In this document: positions 33,251 to 42,809 of the stretch, in pieces | How the letters are laid out: every line of letters begins with the position of its first letter | Numbering within the stretch: the stretch's first letter is position 1 | From: Bergeyella porcorum | Lineage (GTDB): Bacteria > Bacteroidota > Bacteroidia > Flavobacteriales > Weeksellaceae | Length of the DNA stretch: 64,000 nucleotides | Direction of reading: 5' to 3' | Assembly: GCF_042427575.1 (NCBI RefSeq) | Contig: NZ_JBHMFD010000007.1 | Span: forward strand, 1-64,000 | Program-made: the position numbers and the translations under genes | Notes under the pieces: generated by a model | The model's input: the letters and a program-made list of their open reading frames with translations, nothing else | What the model was told of the DNA's origin: nothing | The model's database searches: none

Positions 33251-34591
33251 ATGAGTTATTTAACACTCCCCGCATTTCAGACCTCTATGAAGCAACTTCT
33301 TGGCAATTACAAGAAGACTCGCTTTCTATTGGCAGTAAGTGGTGGTGTAGATTCTATGGTTTTGCTTTGGCTTTTCTTAAAAAGCTTTCAACCTTCGGAA
33401 GATGAAGAATGCACTACTCCCCTTCCCTTTGCCGTTGCCCATATCAATTACAAATTGCGTGGAAATGACTCTGAACAAGACCAAAAACTGGTTGCTGATT
33501 TTTGTGAAAAGAACAACATCCCTTTCTATACCTATGAAGTTTCGGAACAAGACCAAAAGCCAGAAGGCTCTATCCAGCTCTGGGCAAGGGAACTCCGATA
33601 CCGATTTTTCAGAGAGATACAAGCCAGAGAAAAGCTAGATTATCTGGTTACCGCCCATCATCTGAATGACCAATTGGAGACCTTTTGCATCAATCTATCC
33701 CGAGGCTCTGGCATCAAAGGGCTTTGCGGTATTCCCGCCAATGACAATAATATCCTAAGACCACTGCTATCCTTTCCCAAGGAAGAGCTTTACCGTTTTG
33801 CGAAAGAAGAACATATCCCATTTCGGGAGGATTACAGCAACCAAAAGAATGATTATCTGAGAAATAAAATCCGAAACGAAATTTCACCTTTACTGATGAA
33901 TCTGAACCCCTCTTTTTTGGAAAACTTCAGTAAAAGCCTCCATCTTTTAGGCGAAACACATCAGGCTTTAGAACAATACAAGCAAAGCTTGAGAGAAAGC
34001 ATCATATCCCAAAACGCCGATTCTTTTTCCATTGACAAGGAACAATTTTCAAAATTGAGTTTATTTTTACAATTTGAACTCTTAAAGGATTTTGGGTTCT
34101 CCCAAGAAAATGAAATTGCTAAAATGACCACTTCAACTATTGGGAGTTACTTTCATTCAAACGCTTTCACCTTATTAGTTGATAGAAAACATTTATTACT
34201 CCATTCGCGATTAGAAATTAACCTTCCAAAATGGGAAGAAAAAATAATTTGCACAGAAATTCCAGAAAGTAAAATTATTGAAATTGAACCAAGCATCTTC
34301 CCACATCCCACTGATTTTGAATGGCATTATGATGCCTCACAATTGACCTTCCCCCTTAAAATAAGAACCAAGCAAGAGGGCGATTATTTTTTTCCTATGG
34401 GAATGATAGGCAAAAAGAAGGTGTCAAAGTTTTTTAAAGATAAAAAAATTTCTAATTTAGCAAAGTCAAAAATTCCTATCTTGTGCGATGGCAACGGAAA
34501 CCTCCTCGGGGTGCTCCCTATGCGACAAGACAGAAGATGGGTTGCTCATACAGCAACAGAGCAAATATTAACGATAAAAAATAAATCCTAA
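33251..34591 (+). CDS. tilS: tRNA(Ile)-lysidine synthetase
   Basis: Converts C34 of the CAU anticodon of tRNA-Ile to lysidine using ATP and lysine, which lets the tRNA read AUA. The 446-residue enzyme has the PP-loop AVSGGVDSMVLLWLF (about 29-43), AHINYKLRG, VTAHHLNDQLETFCINLSRG and GLCGIP, then the C-terminal domain with FPLKIRTKQEGDYFFPMGM and KKVSKFFKDKKI. Complete. Confidence 0.95.
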   Translation: MSYLTLPAFQTSMKQLLGNYKKTRFLLAVSGGVDSMVLLWLFLKSFQPSEDEECTTPLPFAVAHINYKLRGNDSEQDQKLVADFCEKNNIPFYTYEVSEQDQKPEGSIQLWARELRYRFFREIQAREKLDYLVTAHHLNDQLETFCINLSRGSGIKGLCGIPANDNNILRPLLSFPKEELYRFAKEEHIPFREDYSNQKNDYLRNKIRNEISPLLMNLNPSFLENFSKSLHLLGETHQALEQYKQSLRESIISQNADSFSIDKEQFSKLSLFLQFELLKDFGFSQENEIAKMTTSTIGSYFHSNAFTLLVDRKHLLLHSRLEINLPKWEEKIICTEIPESKIIEIEPSIFPHPTDFEWHYDASQLTFPLKIRTKQEGDYFFPMGMIGKKKVSKFFKDKKISNLAKSKIPILCDGNGNLLGVLPMRQDRRWVAHTATEQILTIKNKS

Positions 34592-34620
34592 CCCATTACA
34601 CGATAATAAAAACAAACAAA

Positions 34621-36687
34621 ATGAAATTTAAACATTGGTTTTTTCTTGCATTGGTCTTGATTTGCTCAAGCATTTCTGCACAGATTAAAGATCCTGCAAA
34701 ATTCAAATTTGAAGTAAAAGAATTAGGTGGCGGTCAGTACGAAGCCGTTATCCAAACCACATTAGACAAAGGCTGGCATATCAATTCCAAAGATTTAGCT
34801 CCTGATACAGCCATCCCTACAGAGATGAATGTATCGGGCAACAATATCCAGCTGGTAGGGAAATTCACCGAAGTGGGAAAAAAAATCCAAGAATATTCTG
34901 ATGCTTTTGCCGCAGATATGGTGTACTACTCCAATCAAGTTGCTTTTAAGCAAAAGTTTAAAGTAAAAGACCCTTCTAAACCTGCCCAAGTGGTAGCAGA
35001 ATTTACCTATCAAATCTGTGATGACCGCATTTGCCTTGCTCCAAACACCTTAGAGTTTGAAAAATCCATCACTCCCACAGGAAAAGAAGAAGAAACCCTA
35101 GTAACCCCAACCGAGGAAACTCCAAAAGACTCCCTCACCGCAACACCAGCCGTTGTGGAAGACTCTGTAATGGTAGCCAATACTACCTCTAATACCACCC
35201 AAGATCCAAAAAATCTAAAAATCAACTCTCTGGATTATAAAAACCCTTTAACCAACTGTGGCAACGAAGTAGTAGCACAGCAAGAGAACTATTGGACTTA
35301 CCTTTTCCTTGGTTTCTTAGGGGGGCTTATCGCATTGCTTACCCCTTGCGTCTTCCCGATGATTCCCCTCACGGTATCCTTCTTCACCAAAGGGTCTAAA
35401 GACAAAGCTAAAGGCAAGCGAGATGCTTTATTATACGGATTTTTTATCCTTTTGATTTTTGTATTGCTTAGCATGCCTTTCCATCTAATTGATGGCATTG
35501 CAGGAAATATTTTCAATGAAATCTCTACTTCCGTTGGGCTCAATTTATTCTTCTTTGCGATATTCATCTTCTTCGCAGGAAGTTTCTTTGGGTATTACGA
35601 CATTACTTTACCGAGTTCCATTGCCAATAAATCTTCTAAAGCAGAGGAAGCCGGTGGACTCATCGGGATTTTCTTTATGGCACTCACCCTTGTGATTGTG
35701 TCTTTCTCTTGTACAGGACCTATCTTGGGAAGTTTATTGGGAAGTGCTGTAACGGGCTCTAGCGATGTCCCTATGCTACTTACCTTTGCATTAGCAGGGT
35801 TTGGGTTATCGTGGGCAATAGTATTCGGGCTATTGGCATTATTCCCACAAGCATTACAATCTTTACCGAAATCAGGCGGATGGATGAATACCGTAAAGGT
35901 AGTTTTAGGCTTCATTGAATTGGCATTAGCCCTAAAATTCCTCTCCAAAGCCGATTTGGTTTCCAAAACATTTTTACTCAAAAGAGAACTTTTCATTGCC
36001 CTTTGGATTATCATCACACTGGGACTGGTACTCTATCTATTCGGCATCATCAGATTTCCACACGATGATAAAAAGCCTAAAATCTCTAATACCAGAAAGG
36101 TATTTGGTGTGCTAAGTGTAGGGTTTTTAGTTTATCTAATCCAAGGTTTGATTCCGAGTGAAAAACCGAAGCTCCAGATGCTTTCAGGGATTTTACCACC
36201 TCTCAATGTAAGCTATTTCCACAACGAAAAAGACGGAATACTGGGAATGCACCCAGAGCACGATTATTTCAAAGCGGTGGAACTAGCCCAGAAGGAAAAC
36301 AAACCTATCCTAATAGACTTTACAGGATATGGCTGTGAAAACTGCCGTAAGATGGAAGAATTTGTATGGAGTGAAGCCGATATTTTACCGATTCTACAAA
36401 ACGATGTAGTACTGGCATCGCTCTATGTAGATGATAAAGAAGAACTCCCTGCAGAGCAGCAAACCAAAATAGATATGGGAGGCGGACAGATGAAGAAAAT
36501 CAAAACCATTGGAGATAGATGGAGTATGTTTCAGCAGGTGAATTTCAACAATAATTCTCAGCCTCATTATGTGCTGGTAACGCCCGATGGCAAGGTGATT
36601 AATACGCCCGTCTCTGGCTATATGCCGAAAGAAGATTTTAAACAATTTTTGGAATGCGGCGTCAATTGGTTTAAACAACAGAAATAA
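34621..36687 (+). CDS. dsbD: Thiol:disulfide interchange protein DsbD
   Basis: Passes electrons from cytoplasmic thioredoxin across the inner membrane to periplasmic thiol proteins. The 688-residue product has a signal peptide (ending SSISA), an N-terminal DsbD-alpha-like domain (about 22-155, with CDDRICLAP), a Thr/Glu/Pro linker, eight or so membrane helices (about 220-515) starting with GGLIALLTPCVFPMIPL and containing SFSCTGPILGSLLG, and a C-terminal thioredoxin domain with GYGCENCRKM. All three Cys pairs are present. It follows tilS after 29 bp. Confidence 0.93.
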   Translation: MKFKHWFFLALVLICSSISAQIKDPAKFKFEVKELGGGQYEAVIQTTLDKGWHINSKDLAPDTAIPTEMNVSGNNIQLVGKFTEVGKKIQEYSDAFAADMVYYSNQVAFKQKFKVKDPSKPAQVVAEFTYQICDDRICLAPNTLEFEKSITPTGKEEETLVTPTEETPKDSLTATPAVVEDSVMVANTTSNTTQDPKNLKINSLDYKNPLTNCGNEVVAQQENYWTYLFLGFLGGLIALLTPCVFPMIPLTVSFFTKGSKDKAKGKRDALLYGFFILLIFVLLSMPFHLIDGIAGNIFNEISTSVGLNLFFFAIFIFFAGSFFGYYDITLPSSIANKSSKAEEAGGLIGIFFMALTLVIVSFSCTGPILGSLLGSAVTGSSDVPMLLTFALAGFGLSWAIVFGLLALFPQALQSLPKSGGWMNTVKVVLGFIELALALKFLSKADLVSKTFLLKRELFIALWIIITLGLVLYLFGIIRFPHDDKKPKISNTRKVFGVLSVGFLVYLIQGLIPSEKPKLQMLSGILPPLNVSYFHNEKDGILGMHPEHDYFKAVELAQKENKPILIDFTGYGCENCRKMEEFVWSEADILPILQNDVVLASLYVDDKEELPAEQQTKIDMGGGQMKKIKTIGDRWSMFQQVNFNNNSQPHYVLVTPDGKVINTPVSGYMPKEDFKQFLECGVNWFKQQK

Positions 36688-36698
36688 TCCCTCAATAA

Positions 36699-36727
36699 AA
36701 GAGTCCTAAATCAGGGCTCTTTTTTTA
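36699..36727 (+). terminator. Terminator after dsbD
   Basis: AGAGTCCT and AGGGCTCT (one mismatch) followed by seven Ts. Confidence 0.85.
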
Positions 36728-36828
36728 TCAGCATAGCGTAAAACAAAGAACTTCTTTGCTTCGGAAGTGCATTTTGCTCATATTTTGGTGCTTTATGCTC
36801 ATATTAACCTGCTCAAGGCAAACTTCCC

Positions 36829-36836
36829 TATCTTTG
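36829..36836 (+). promoter_or_regulatory. -7 box for the hydrolase gene
   Basis: TATCTTTG, 15 bp before the ATG at 36851, which rules out a start at 36767. Confidence 0.65.
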
Positions 36837-36850
36837 TAAACAAAAATACG

Positions 36851-37609
36851 ATGCTCAACTACGAAATATACGGAACAGGAAGTCAAAATTTGGTACTTCT
36901 ACACGGTTTTATGGAAAATCTCCTGATGTGGGAAGATATGACATACCTACTCTCTAAGCGGTTTCGCCTCATCAAAATAGATTTGCCAGGGCACGGCAGA
37001 AGCGACCTCTATGCCCAAACCCATACAATGGAGCTGATGGCAGAGAAAGTGAAAGAGGTAACCGACGCCTTGGGGCTGAATACATTTCATCTCTTAGGGC
37101 ATTCTATGGGAGGCTATGTTTCCTTGGCTTTTGCAGAGAAGTACGCCCATAGTTTGGCAAGTCTTACGCTATTCTTCTCAACAGCTTTGCCTGATGACGA
37201 GGAGAAAAAACAAATACGACACCGAAGCCTTGGCATTATAGACCAAGCGTTTTCTATGTTCGTTAATAATAGCATCCCGAATCTCTTCAATCCTAATGAA
37301 CGCGATGTCTTGAAGGATAAAATAGATTTAGCAAAAACGCTGGCTCTCTCTACAAACCCTGAAGGTGTAAAAGCTGCCCAACGCGGAATGATAGAACGCC
37401 CTAATAGAGTGGCTATATTAGAACAATTTAACAAGAAAATCCTCATCATATCAGGACGCCACGATGGAGCCGTAAAAAATGAATGGCTCACAGAATTACC
37501 TCAGCGAAGTAATCTCAAAATATATTCGCTGGATTGCGGACACAACGGGCATTGGGAAAAACCTGAAATCTGTGCCGCTATTGTAAATACAGAGTTGTTA
37601 GAAAATTAA
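36851..37609 (+). CDS. Alpha/beta-fold hydrolase
   Basis: A 252-residue serine-type hydrolase. The oxyanion HGF motif is in LVLLHGFMENLLMW (about 18-31), DLPGHGRSD follows, the nucleophile elbow GHSMGGYVSL gives Ser at about residue 85, and the catalytic acid and base are probably in ISGRHDGAV and DCGHNGHWEKP. Similar proteins hydrolyse small esters or amides; the substrate here is unknown. Single gene, convergent with the beta-barrel gene and sharing a bidirectional hairpin. Confidence 0.88.
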   Translation: MLNYEIYGTGSQNLVLLHGFMENLLMWEDMTYLLSKRFRLIKIDLPGHGRSDLYAQTHTMELMAEKVKEVTDALGLNTFHLLGHSMGGYVSLAFAEKYAHSLASLTLFFSTALPDDEEKKQIRHRSLGIIDQAFSMFVNNSIPNLFNPNERDVLKDKIDLAKTLALSTNPEGVKAAQRGMIERPNRVAILEQFNKKILIISGRHDGAVKNEWLTELPQRSNLKIYSLDCGHNGHWEKPEICAAIVNTELLEN

Positions 37610-37631
37610 AAAGTTTGCAAACGACCTAAAA

Positions 37632-37667
37632 CAAAAATCCCCACTTCGTGTATGAAGCGGGGATATT
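37632..37667 (-). terminator. Terminator between convergent genes
   Basis: ATCCCCACTTC and GAAGCGGGGAT with a 6-base loop; five Ts follow on the minus strand. It probably serves both genes. Confidence 0.8.
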
Positions 37668-37671
37668 TATC

Positions 37672-38202
37672 CTAAAACGCATAGCCAAAACTTGCCCCAA
37701 CGATTGGGTAAATCGCCCCATAGCCATACGCAAGATTGAAGCCCATTCCCACACCTGCATTGTATCGGAAAACAAAATTTTTGCCCAATGGCAACTGCTG
37801 TCCGAAATGGAAATCATTCACCAATACAGAATCTACATTGCTATTATAGACCATCTTGGTTTGGAACCCCCAATAGCTTCCTGCATTATTCGCCAAAGAA
37901 TGCCCTTTGCTCTCTCTTCTATCTCGGTTGAAATAATAGCGAAGATGCCCGCCCACGAAAGGAGAAAAATAATTTTGAGATGCCGTAGCCCCCATTCGGT
38001 AGCTGATAGATGAATTCGTGATTTCTACCGTACCACCCATACCAATCTGTGGTTCTACCAGCCATTTTTTACCCAAAGGCAATTCATAGCCAAGGTTAAT
38101 TCCTTGGAAGCCCAATTCCACTTTTGGCAATTTCCTTAGCTCTTCCGTCTGTGCCATTGCTACAAGTGGCAAGCACAGCAATAATGTTGATAGTTTCTTC
38201 AT
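37672..38202 (-). CDS. Small outer-membrane beta-barrel-like protein
   Basis: A 176-residue protein with a signal peptide (MKKLSTLLLCLPLVAMAQ) followed by amphipathic strands: VELGFQGINLGYELPLGKKW, FSPFVGGHLRYYFNRDRR and YWGFQTKMVYNS, ending in IYPIVGASFGYAF with terminal Phe, as in outer-membrane barrels. No specific family recognised. Confidence 0.75.
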   Translation of the reverse strand: MKKLSTLLLCLPLVAMAQTEELRKLPKVELGFQGINLGYELPLGKKWLVEPQIGMGGTVEITNSSISYRMGATASQNYFSPFVGGHLRYYFNRDRRESKGHSLANNAGSYWGFQTKMVYNSNVDSVLVNDFHFGQQLPLGKNFVFRYNAGVGMGFNLAYGYGAIYPIVGASFGYAF

Positions 38203-38304
38203 AAATTTTCACTTTTTATTTTTAATATTCTTTTCGTTTCGCAATAATATAATATTTTTCAATTATACGCAATACATTGTTTGAATTTCAATCAATCACC
38301 GTAC

Positions 38305-38355
38305 AAAAAAAAAAAAAAAAAAAAACAGAAGTTTAAAAACATTATTAAACTTCTG
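38305..38355 (-). terminator. Terminator with a ~21-nt T tract
   Basis: A perfect 11-bp hairpin (CAGAAGTTTAA / TTAAACTTCTG) lies just past the nrnA stop and is followed on the minus strand by an unbroken run of about 21 Ts (the A run at 38305-38325). Ordinary intrinsic terminators here have five to eight Ts. Confidence 0.9.
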
Positions 38356-38383
38356 ATAAAAATATTTACTAACTAATAAAAAA

Positions 38384-39391
38384 TTAAAAATCCTCTATTT
38401 CTATTTTTTCCTTGAAATCGGTGATGGTTTCCTCAATGGTTTTAAAATATTTGCCACCTGCGGCATTGATATGCCCTCCGCCATTGAAATACTTTCTCGC
38501 AAACTGATTAACATCTACATCATCCTTGGAACGGAATGAAATCTTAATGAAATCTTCATACAAATCTTCCATAAAAAATGCCGACATCCGAGTGCCCATC
38601 AGGCTAAGCCCATAGTTTACAAAACCTTCCGTATCTCCTTTTTCAAAACCTAATTCTTGCAATTCTTTTCGTTTTAAATAGAGAATGGCTACTTTACCAT
38701 CTTTCACCACCTCTAATCTTCCCAAAACCAAGGAAAGCAATTGAAGACGAGAAATGGTATTATTATCCCAAGTGTTAGAGGTAATGGTAGCAGGGTCTGC
38801 TCCGTGGTCTATCAGCTCTGCAATGATGCGGTGCGTAGTAGCCGAAGTAGAACGGAATCTAAAGCCTCCCGTATCCGTCATTATCCCCGTATAAAGACAT
38901 TGAGCTATATCCAGATTCACCTTTTGAGTATCCTCCATTGCTTCTATAAAGTGGTACACCATCTGCGAAGTAGCTGGGATAGTGGTATCAGAATAGACAA
39001 AATCAAACGCATCAGGTTGCTGGTGGTGGTCTATCAAAATTTTAATCGCTGATGCTTTTTCTATCCACGGTGCCACTAAGTTCCCCGAACGATGTGCCGC
39101 ATTGAAATCTAAAATAAACATCACATCCGCCGCATCTATCAACTCGTGTGCTTTTTTCTTTTTATACTCGGCAATGGTAATTTTTTTAGCTTCTGGCATC
39201 CATTTCAAAAACTTCGGAAAATCATTAGGCACCACCACATCTGCTGCTATACCTTTGGTTTTCAGATAATGTTTTAGTCCAAGCGAAGACCCTATAGCAT
39301 CACCATCTGGATTATAATGGGTGATGATAACTATCTTGCGTTCTGGTGTTAAAAACTGACGAATCTCTGAAAGTTCCGAAGGTGTAAACAT
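38384..39391 (-). CDS. nrnA: DHH-family bifunctional oligoribonuclease/PAP phosphatase NrnA
   Basis: Degrades nano-RNA and, in the family, dephosphorylates pAp. The 335-residue product has the DHH domain motifs ITHYNPDGDAIGSSLGLKHY, FILDFNAAHR, ILIDHHQQPD and TDTGGFRFRST, and the DHHA1 motif GGGHINAAGGKY. I start at the ATG at 39391. A TACCTTTG -7 box at 39408-39415 lies between this ATG and an upstream in-frame start at 39457. Confidence 0.92.
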   Translation of the reverse strand: MFTPSELSEIRQFLTPERKIVIITHYNPDGDAIGSSLGLKHYLKTKGIAADVVVPNDFPKFLKWMPEAKKITIAEYKKKKAHELIDAADVMFILDFNAAHRSGNLVAPWIEKASAIKILIDHHQQPDAFDFVYSDTTIPATSQMVYHFIEAMEDTQKVNLDIAQCLYTGIMTDTGGFRFRSTSATTHRIIAELIDHGADPATITSNTWDNNTISRLQLLSLVLGRLEVVKDGKVAILYLKRKELQELGFEKGDTEGFVNYGLSLMGTRMSAFFMEDLYEDFIKISFRSKDDVDVNQFARKYFNGGGHINAAGGKYFKTIEETITDFKEKIEIEDF

Positions 39392-39407
39392 AACTATTGA
39401 TTTTTTG

Positions 39408-39415
39408 CAAAGGTA
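39408..39415 (-). promoter_or_regulatory. -7 box for nrnA
   Basis: TACCTTTG on the minus strand, 17 bp before the ATG. Confidence 0.6.
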
Positions 39416-39541
39416 ATGTTTTAGGATGAATTGATAACGAACGATTCCTATTATCACACTATCAGCACCGATGTTCTAATGAGCCTTCCCTAGCCTATTC
39501 AGAGCTTTTTTAGTTTAAAGCATTATTTTTTTTGAAATTAA

Positions 39542-39572
39542 TTTGTGTGGTATAAATAATTTTGTATTTTTG
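39542..39572 (+). promoter_or_regulatory. Full Bacteroidota promoter for rpmH
   Basis: TTTG (39542-39545), 19-bp spacer, TATTTTTG (39565-39572): an exact -33/-7 match, about 47 bp before the rpmH ATG. Confidence 0.85.
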
Positions 39573-39619
39573 CAATCTGAAATTTATAAGAAAATAGTTG
39601 ACACTTAAAGATATTAGAA

Positions 39620-39778
39620 ATGAGCAAGAGAACATTCCAACCATCAGAAAGAAAAAGAAGAAACAAGCACGGTTTCAGAGAAAGAATGTCCACGCCAAAC
39701 GGTAGAAGAGTTTTGGCAGCAAGAAGAGCAAAAGGCAGAAAAAGCTTAACTGTTAGTGCTTCTCGAGCAAAGAGATAA
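39620..39778 (+). CDS. rpmH: 50S ribosomal protein L34
   Basis: A 52-residue, very basic ribosomal protein. It reads MSKRTFQPSERKRRNKHGFR and continues with the L34 signature RMSTPNGRRVLAARRAKGRK. Monocistronic with an ideal promoter. The usual rpmH neighbours rnpA and dnaA are absent here, which is common in Bacteroidota. Confidence 0.97.
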   Translation: MSKRTFQPSERKRRNKHGFRERMSTPNGRRVLAARRAKGRKSLTVSASRAKR

Positions 39779-39874
39779 TTCTCATCACATATACGGAATA
39801 TGCTTGAAATCATTTTTCAAGCATTTTTTGTTGTTAAAATTTGATAAAAATTAGCAACGAAATAAAGTTTTCCT

Positions 39875-39882
39875 TACTTTTG
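39875..39882 (+). promoter_or_regulatory. -7 box for ftsE
   Basis: TACTTTTG, 24 bp before the ATG. Confidence 0.55.
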
Positions 39883-39905
39883 GAATTCATAAAAATCTAA
39901 ACGCT

Positions 39906-40619
39906 ATGCCACACAGCAATATTTCAGGAGATGACATCATCAGCCTTAAAAATGCTAAAATTGCCCAGAAAAATTTCACTGTGCTTTCTAATGTTAATCT
40001 CAACATTAAGAAGGGGAGATTTTGCTACCTCATTGGGAAAACAGGCTCTGGAAAGAGTTCCTTGCTCAAAACATTGTATGGGCATATCCCTTTAGCTCAG
40101 GGAGATGGCAATGTAGCAGGGTTTGATTTAGCCAAACTAAGAACCTCTCAAATTCCAGATTTGAGGAGAAAATTAGGCATTGTTTTCCAAGATTTCCAAT
40201 TGCTATCTGATAGAACGGTGAAAAAAAACCTAAAATTTGTATTGGAGGCAACAGGCTGGAAAGATAAGACCCGAATAGACGACCGCATCAACGAAGTATT
40301 GGGCAGCGTGGGAATGAAAAGTAAAAAACATAAAATGCCTCACGAACTTTCGGGCGGCGAGCAGCAGCGTGTTGCTATCGCAAGAGCATTACTCAATCAT
40401 CCTCAATTGATTTTAGCCGATGAGCCTACAGGAAACCTAGACCCTGAAACCAGCAATGAGATTATGACCTTGCTGAAAAATGTGGCTTTAGAAAACAATT
40501 CTGCGGTAGTGATGGCGACACACGATTACCATATGATACACAACTTCCCAGGGGAAGCCATTAAATGCGAAGATGGTGCCGTAACGGTAATGGATACTAC
40601 AGAACTTTTTGAATCCTAA
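39906..40619 (+). CDS. ftsE: Cell-division ATP-binding protein FtsE
   Basis: A 237-residue ABC ATPase. Walker A is LIGKTGSGKSSLL (about 42-54), the Q-loop is GIVFQDFQLL, the signature is LSGGEQQRVAIARALL, Walker B is LILADEPTG and the switch His is in ATHDY. FtsE with membrane partner FtsX regulates septal peptidoglycan hydrolysis. FtsX is not next to it here, so the name rests on sequence (FtsE/LolD-type). Single gene ended by a terminator. Confidence 0.85.
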   Translation: MPHSNISGDDIISLKNAKIAQKNFTVLSNVNLNIKKGRFCYLIGKTGSGKSSLLKTLYGHIPLAQGDGNVAGFDLAKLRTSQIPDLRRKLGIVFQDFQLLSDRTVKKNLKFVLEATGWKDKTRIDDRINEVLGSVGMKSKKHKMPHELSGGEQQRVAIARALLNHPQLILADEPTGNLDPETSNEIMTLLKNVALENNSAVVMATHDYHMIHNFPGEAIKCEDGAVTVMDTTELFES

Positions 40620-40625
40620 ATACTA

Positions 40626-40655
40626 CAAAATCCTGCAATATGTAGGATTTTTTAT
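40626..40655 (+). terminator. Terminator after ftsE
   Basis: AAATCCT and AGGATTT around a 9-base loop, followed by Ts; convergent with trmN6. Confidence 0.8.
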
Positions 40656-41350
40656 TTCTTATTAAAACAATGAAACGCCTTGGTGAGTTCTAAATATTCT
40701 GATGAATATTGCCTTGCTTTTTCTTCGATGGTGAAGGTGGTTTCATTCAGCGGTTTTGGTGTTTTGGAAAACTCTAAAATGAAGCGTTTCACTTTACCTC
40801 CTTTAATCCCTTGTATATTGATTTTTCGGATGAGATGAAAATGGCATTCTGCCGCTAGCCTTACCATTTCCGCCCCACTTTCTGCGGGAATAATAAGCGA
40901 TAATACCCCTTGCTCCGTAAGAAACTCCGAAGATTTATGAATCAAATCTGAAAATTCTAATTCTATTTTTTGCCTCGCTAGGACATCTTTTTGAGAGGTA
41001 TTTTCATCAAAGTAAGGTGGATTAGAAACCATCCAATCCCATTGATTTTCGGAAGAAAACATTTTAAAATCCCTCTCTTGCACTCTCAATCGTGATGAAA
41101 AAGGAGAAGCTAAAAAATTTTCCTGAGCTAAAGCCACTGCCTGCGGATTAATATCCAAAGCTAAAATTTGCAATTCAGGGTTTCTCTGTGCCAGCATCAG
41201 GGAAATTAGCCCCGTACCCGTTCCTATTTCAAGAGCTCTGCTCGCCCCTTCACATTGTGCCAATGCACCAAGCAAAACACCATCTGTCCCCACCCGAAAC
41301 ACCTCCGAAGACTGCTTGATATCAAACTGTTGGAATATAAATAGCTTCAT
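40652..41350 (-). CDS. trmN6: tRNA1(Val) (adenine37-N6)-methyltransferase
   Basis: A YfiC/TrmN6-type SAM methyltransferase that modifies A37 of tRNA-Val. About 232 residues: motif I LEIGTGTGLISLMLAQR (about 36-52), LALDINPQAV, and the N6-adenine catalytic motif SNPPYF (about 126). An ATG at 41362 would overlap the histidine kinase stop by 8 bp; the ATG at 41350 matches the usual MKxFxFxQF N-terminus better. Either way it is coupled to the kinase gene. Confidence 0.9.
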   Translation of the reverse strand: MKLFIFQQFDIKQSSEVFRVGTDGVLLGALAQCEGASRALEIGTGTGLISLMLAQRNPELQILALDINPQAVALAQENFLASPFSSRLRVQERDFKMFSSENQWDWMVSNPPYFDENTSQKDVLARQKIELEFSDLIHKSSEFLTEQGVLSLIIPAESGAEMVRLAAECHFHLIRKINIQGIKGGKVKRFILEFSKTPKPLNETTFTIEEKARQYSSEYLELTKAFHCFNKK

Positions 41351-41354
41351 CCCT

Positions 41355-42809
41355 CTAGACATTAGCAGGAAGTGTAATGGTAAATTTAGTCCCTTTCCCC
41401 AACTCGGATTTCACGGTAATAGACCCTTGGTAATCCTCTATCATCTTCCTCACCATTGTAAGCCCCAAGCCCATTCCAGAATTTTTAGAAGTAAAACTTG
41501 GTTCAAAGATTCTATCATACATATCTTCCTTTATACCTACACCATTATCTTCTACAGAAATTATAACTCTTTTCTGATGCTGTTCTACATCTACATTAAT
41601 CATAGATTTTCGCCCCTCTACAACTGCTTGTTGTGCATTGGTAATAAGATTGGTCATAATACGATTGAGATAAATTTTATCCATCTTTATTGAAATTTCG
41701 TTTCGGTTGGAGTGGACAAAAATATTCTCATCATCAAAAGCTTTTACAATATTGGTAATTTCTTGCTTTAAATCAATGTCTTCATTATTCTTCTCTGGTA
41801 GTTGTACAAATTGTGAAAAAGCGGTAGCTACAGTAGCTATCGAATCTATCTGGTGTACCATAGCATCTGCTATCTGCCCTACTTTCTCCTCTATATTAGG
41901 GTCATTCGGGTCAAATTTTCTTTTAAAGTTTTGAATGGTCAGTTTCATTGGCGTTAGCGGATTTTTCACTTCGTGAGCTACTTGTTTTGCCATCTCTCTC
42001 CACGCTTGTTCTTTTTCCAAAAGGGTTAAACGCTCTCTCTGCTCTTGTATTGTAAGTACCATTCTGTTATAAGATTTCACCAAAATACTCAGTTCATCTT
42101 TCTGATAATAACGAATAGGTTTTATATCCCTTTCAAAAAGGGTAAATTTACTCGTATGTTCAGCAAATTTAGTAAGAGATTTGGTAAGGTTTTTAGAAAT
42201 TCTCCAACTGATTCTTATCGCAATCAGAATAATCAAAAGATTGACAATAATGAGATTTCTCACATACTTATTAAGTACATTAAGATAAACATCATCACTA
42301 TGATAGTAAGGATAATAAACGATAGCAATAGGCTCTAAAACATTGTTTCTAAGAATCATATAAGAGGAAATAACCTCAGAGTTTAGCTGAGTATCATAGC
42401 TCTGAAAATCCACCCTTACTTTTTCGGATAATATTCTTTTCAACAAAAAATCCGAAAGTTTTTTCTGTGCTACTTGCTCCGCATCTTTATTAGACAAGAG
42501 ATAGTTCCCTTTCAAATCGTAGATGACAACATCGGTATCACTAATGTCTGATATTTCAAAAATTTTATTACCTAATATTCTGGGTAAATCTTCTGTAGAT
42601 GCTTGCTCGTGGCTCACAGCGTAGTCCAACGCCGCCATCAGAGCATCAGATTTTTTCTGTTGATCTGTTCTACTTTGTTCTATCGCATTTTCTTTTAAGA
42701 CATTATAAGACACCAAAGCTGAGCCAAGAATACTCAGCAAGCAAACTAATAAACATCCCCAGAAAATTCCGTTTCGTAAACTATATCCTTTGTATTTACT
42801 TAATGGCAT
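41355..42809 (-). CDS. Membrane sensor histidine kinase (NtrY-like)
   Basis: A 484-residue two-component sensor: transmembrane helix 1 (about 12-36), a periplasmic sensing region (about 37-180), helix 2 (about 182-205), a HAMP linker, HisKA with phospho-acceptor His in AHEVKNPLTPMKLTIQNF (about residue 279), and a HATPase_c domain with NLITNAQQAV, VEDNGVGIKEDM, FTSKNSGMGLGL and a final GTKFTITLP. The AHEVKNPLTP box is typical of NtrY-like kinases. No response regulator is adjacent. It overlaps ribE by 14 bp and is followed by trmN6. Confidence 0.92.
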   Translation of the reverse strand: MPLSKYKGYSLRNGIFWGCLLVCLLSILGSALVSYNVLKENAIEQSRTDQQKKSDALMAALDYAVSHEQASTEDLPRILGNKIFEISDISDTDVVIYDLKGNYLLSNKDAEQVAQKKLSDFLLKRILSEKVRVDFQSYDTQLNSEVISSYMILRNNVLEPIAIVYYPYYHSDDVYLNVLNKYVRNLIIVNLLIILIAIRISWRISKNLTKSLTKFAEHTSKFTLFERDIKPIRYYQKDELSILVKSYNRMVLTIQEQRERLTLLEKEQAWREMAKQVAHEVKNPLTPMKLTIQNFKRKFDPNDPNIEEKVGQIADAMVHQIDSIATVATAFSQFVQLPEKNNEDIDLKQEITNIVKAFDDENIFVHSNRNEISIKMDKIYLNRIMTNLITNAQQAVVEGRKSMINVDVEQHQKRVIISVEDNGVGIKEDMYDRIFEPSFTSKNSGMGLGLTMVRKMIEDYQGSITVKSELGKGTKFTITLPANV

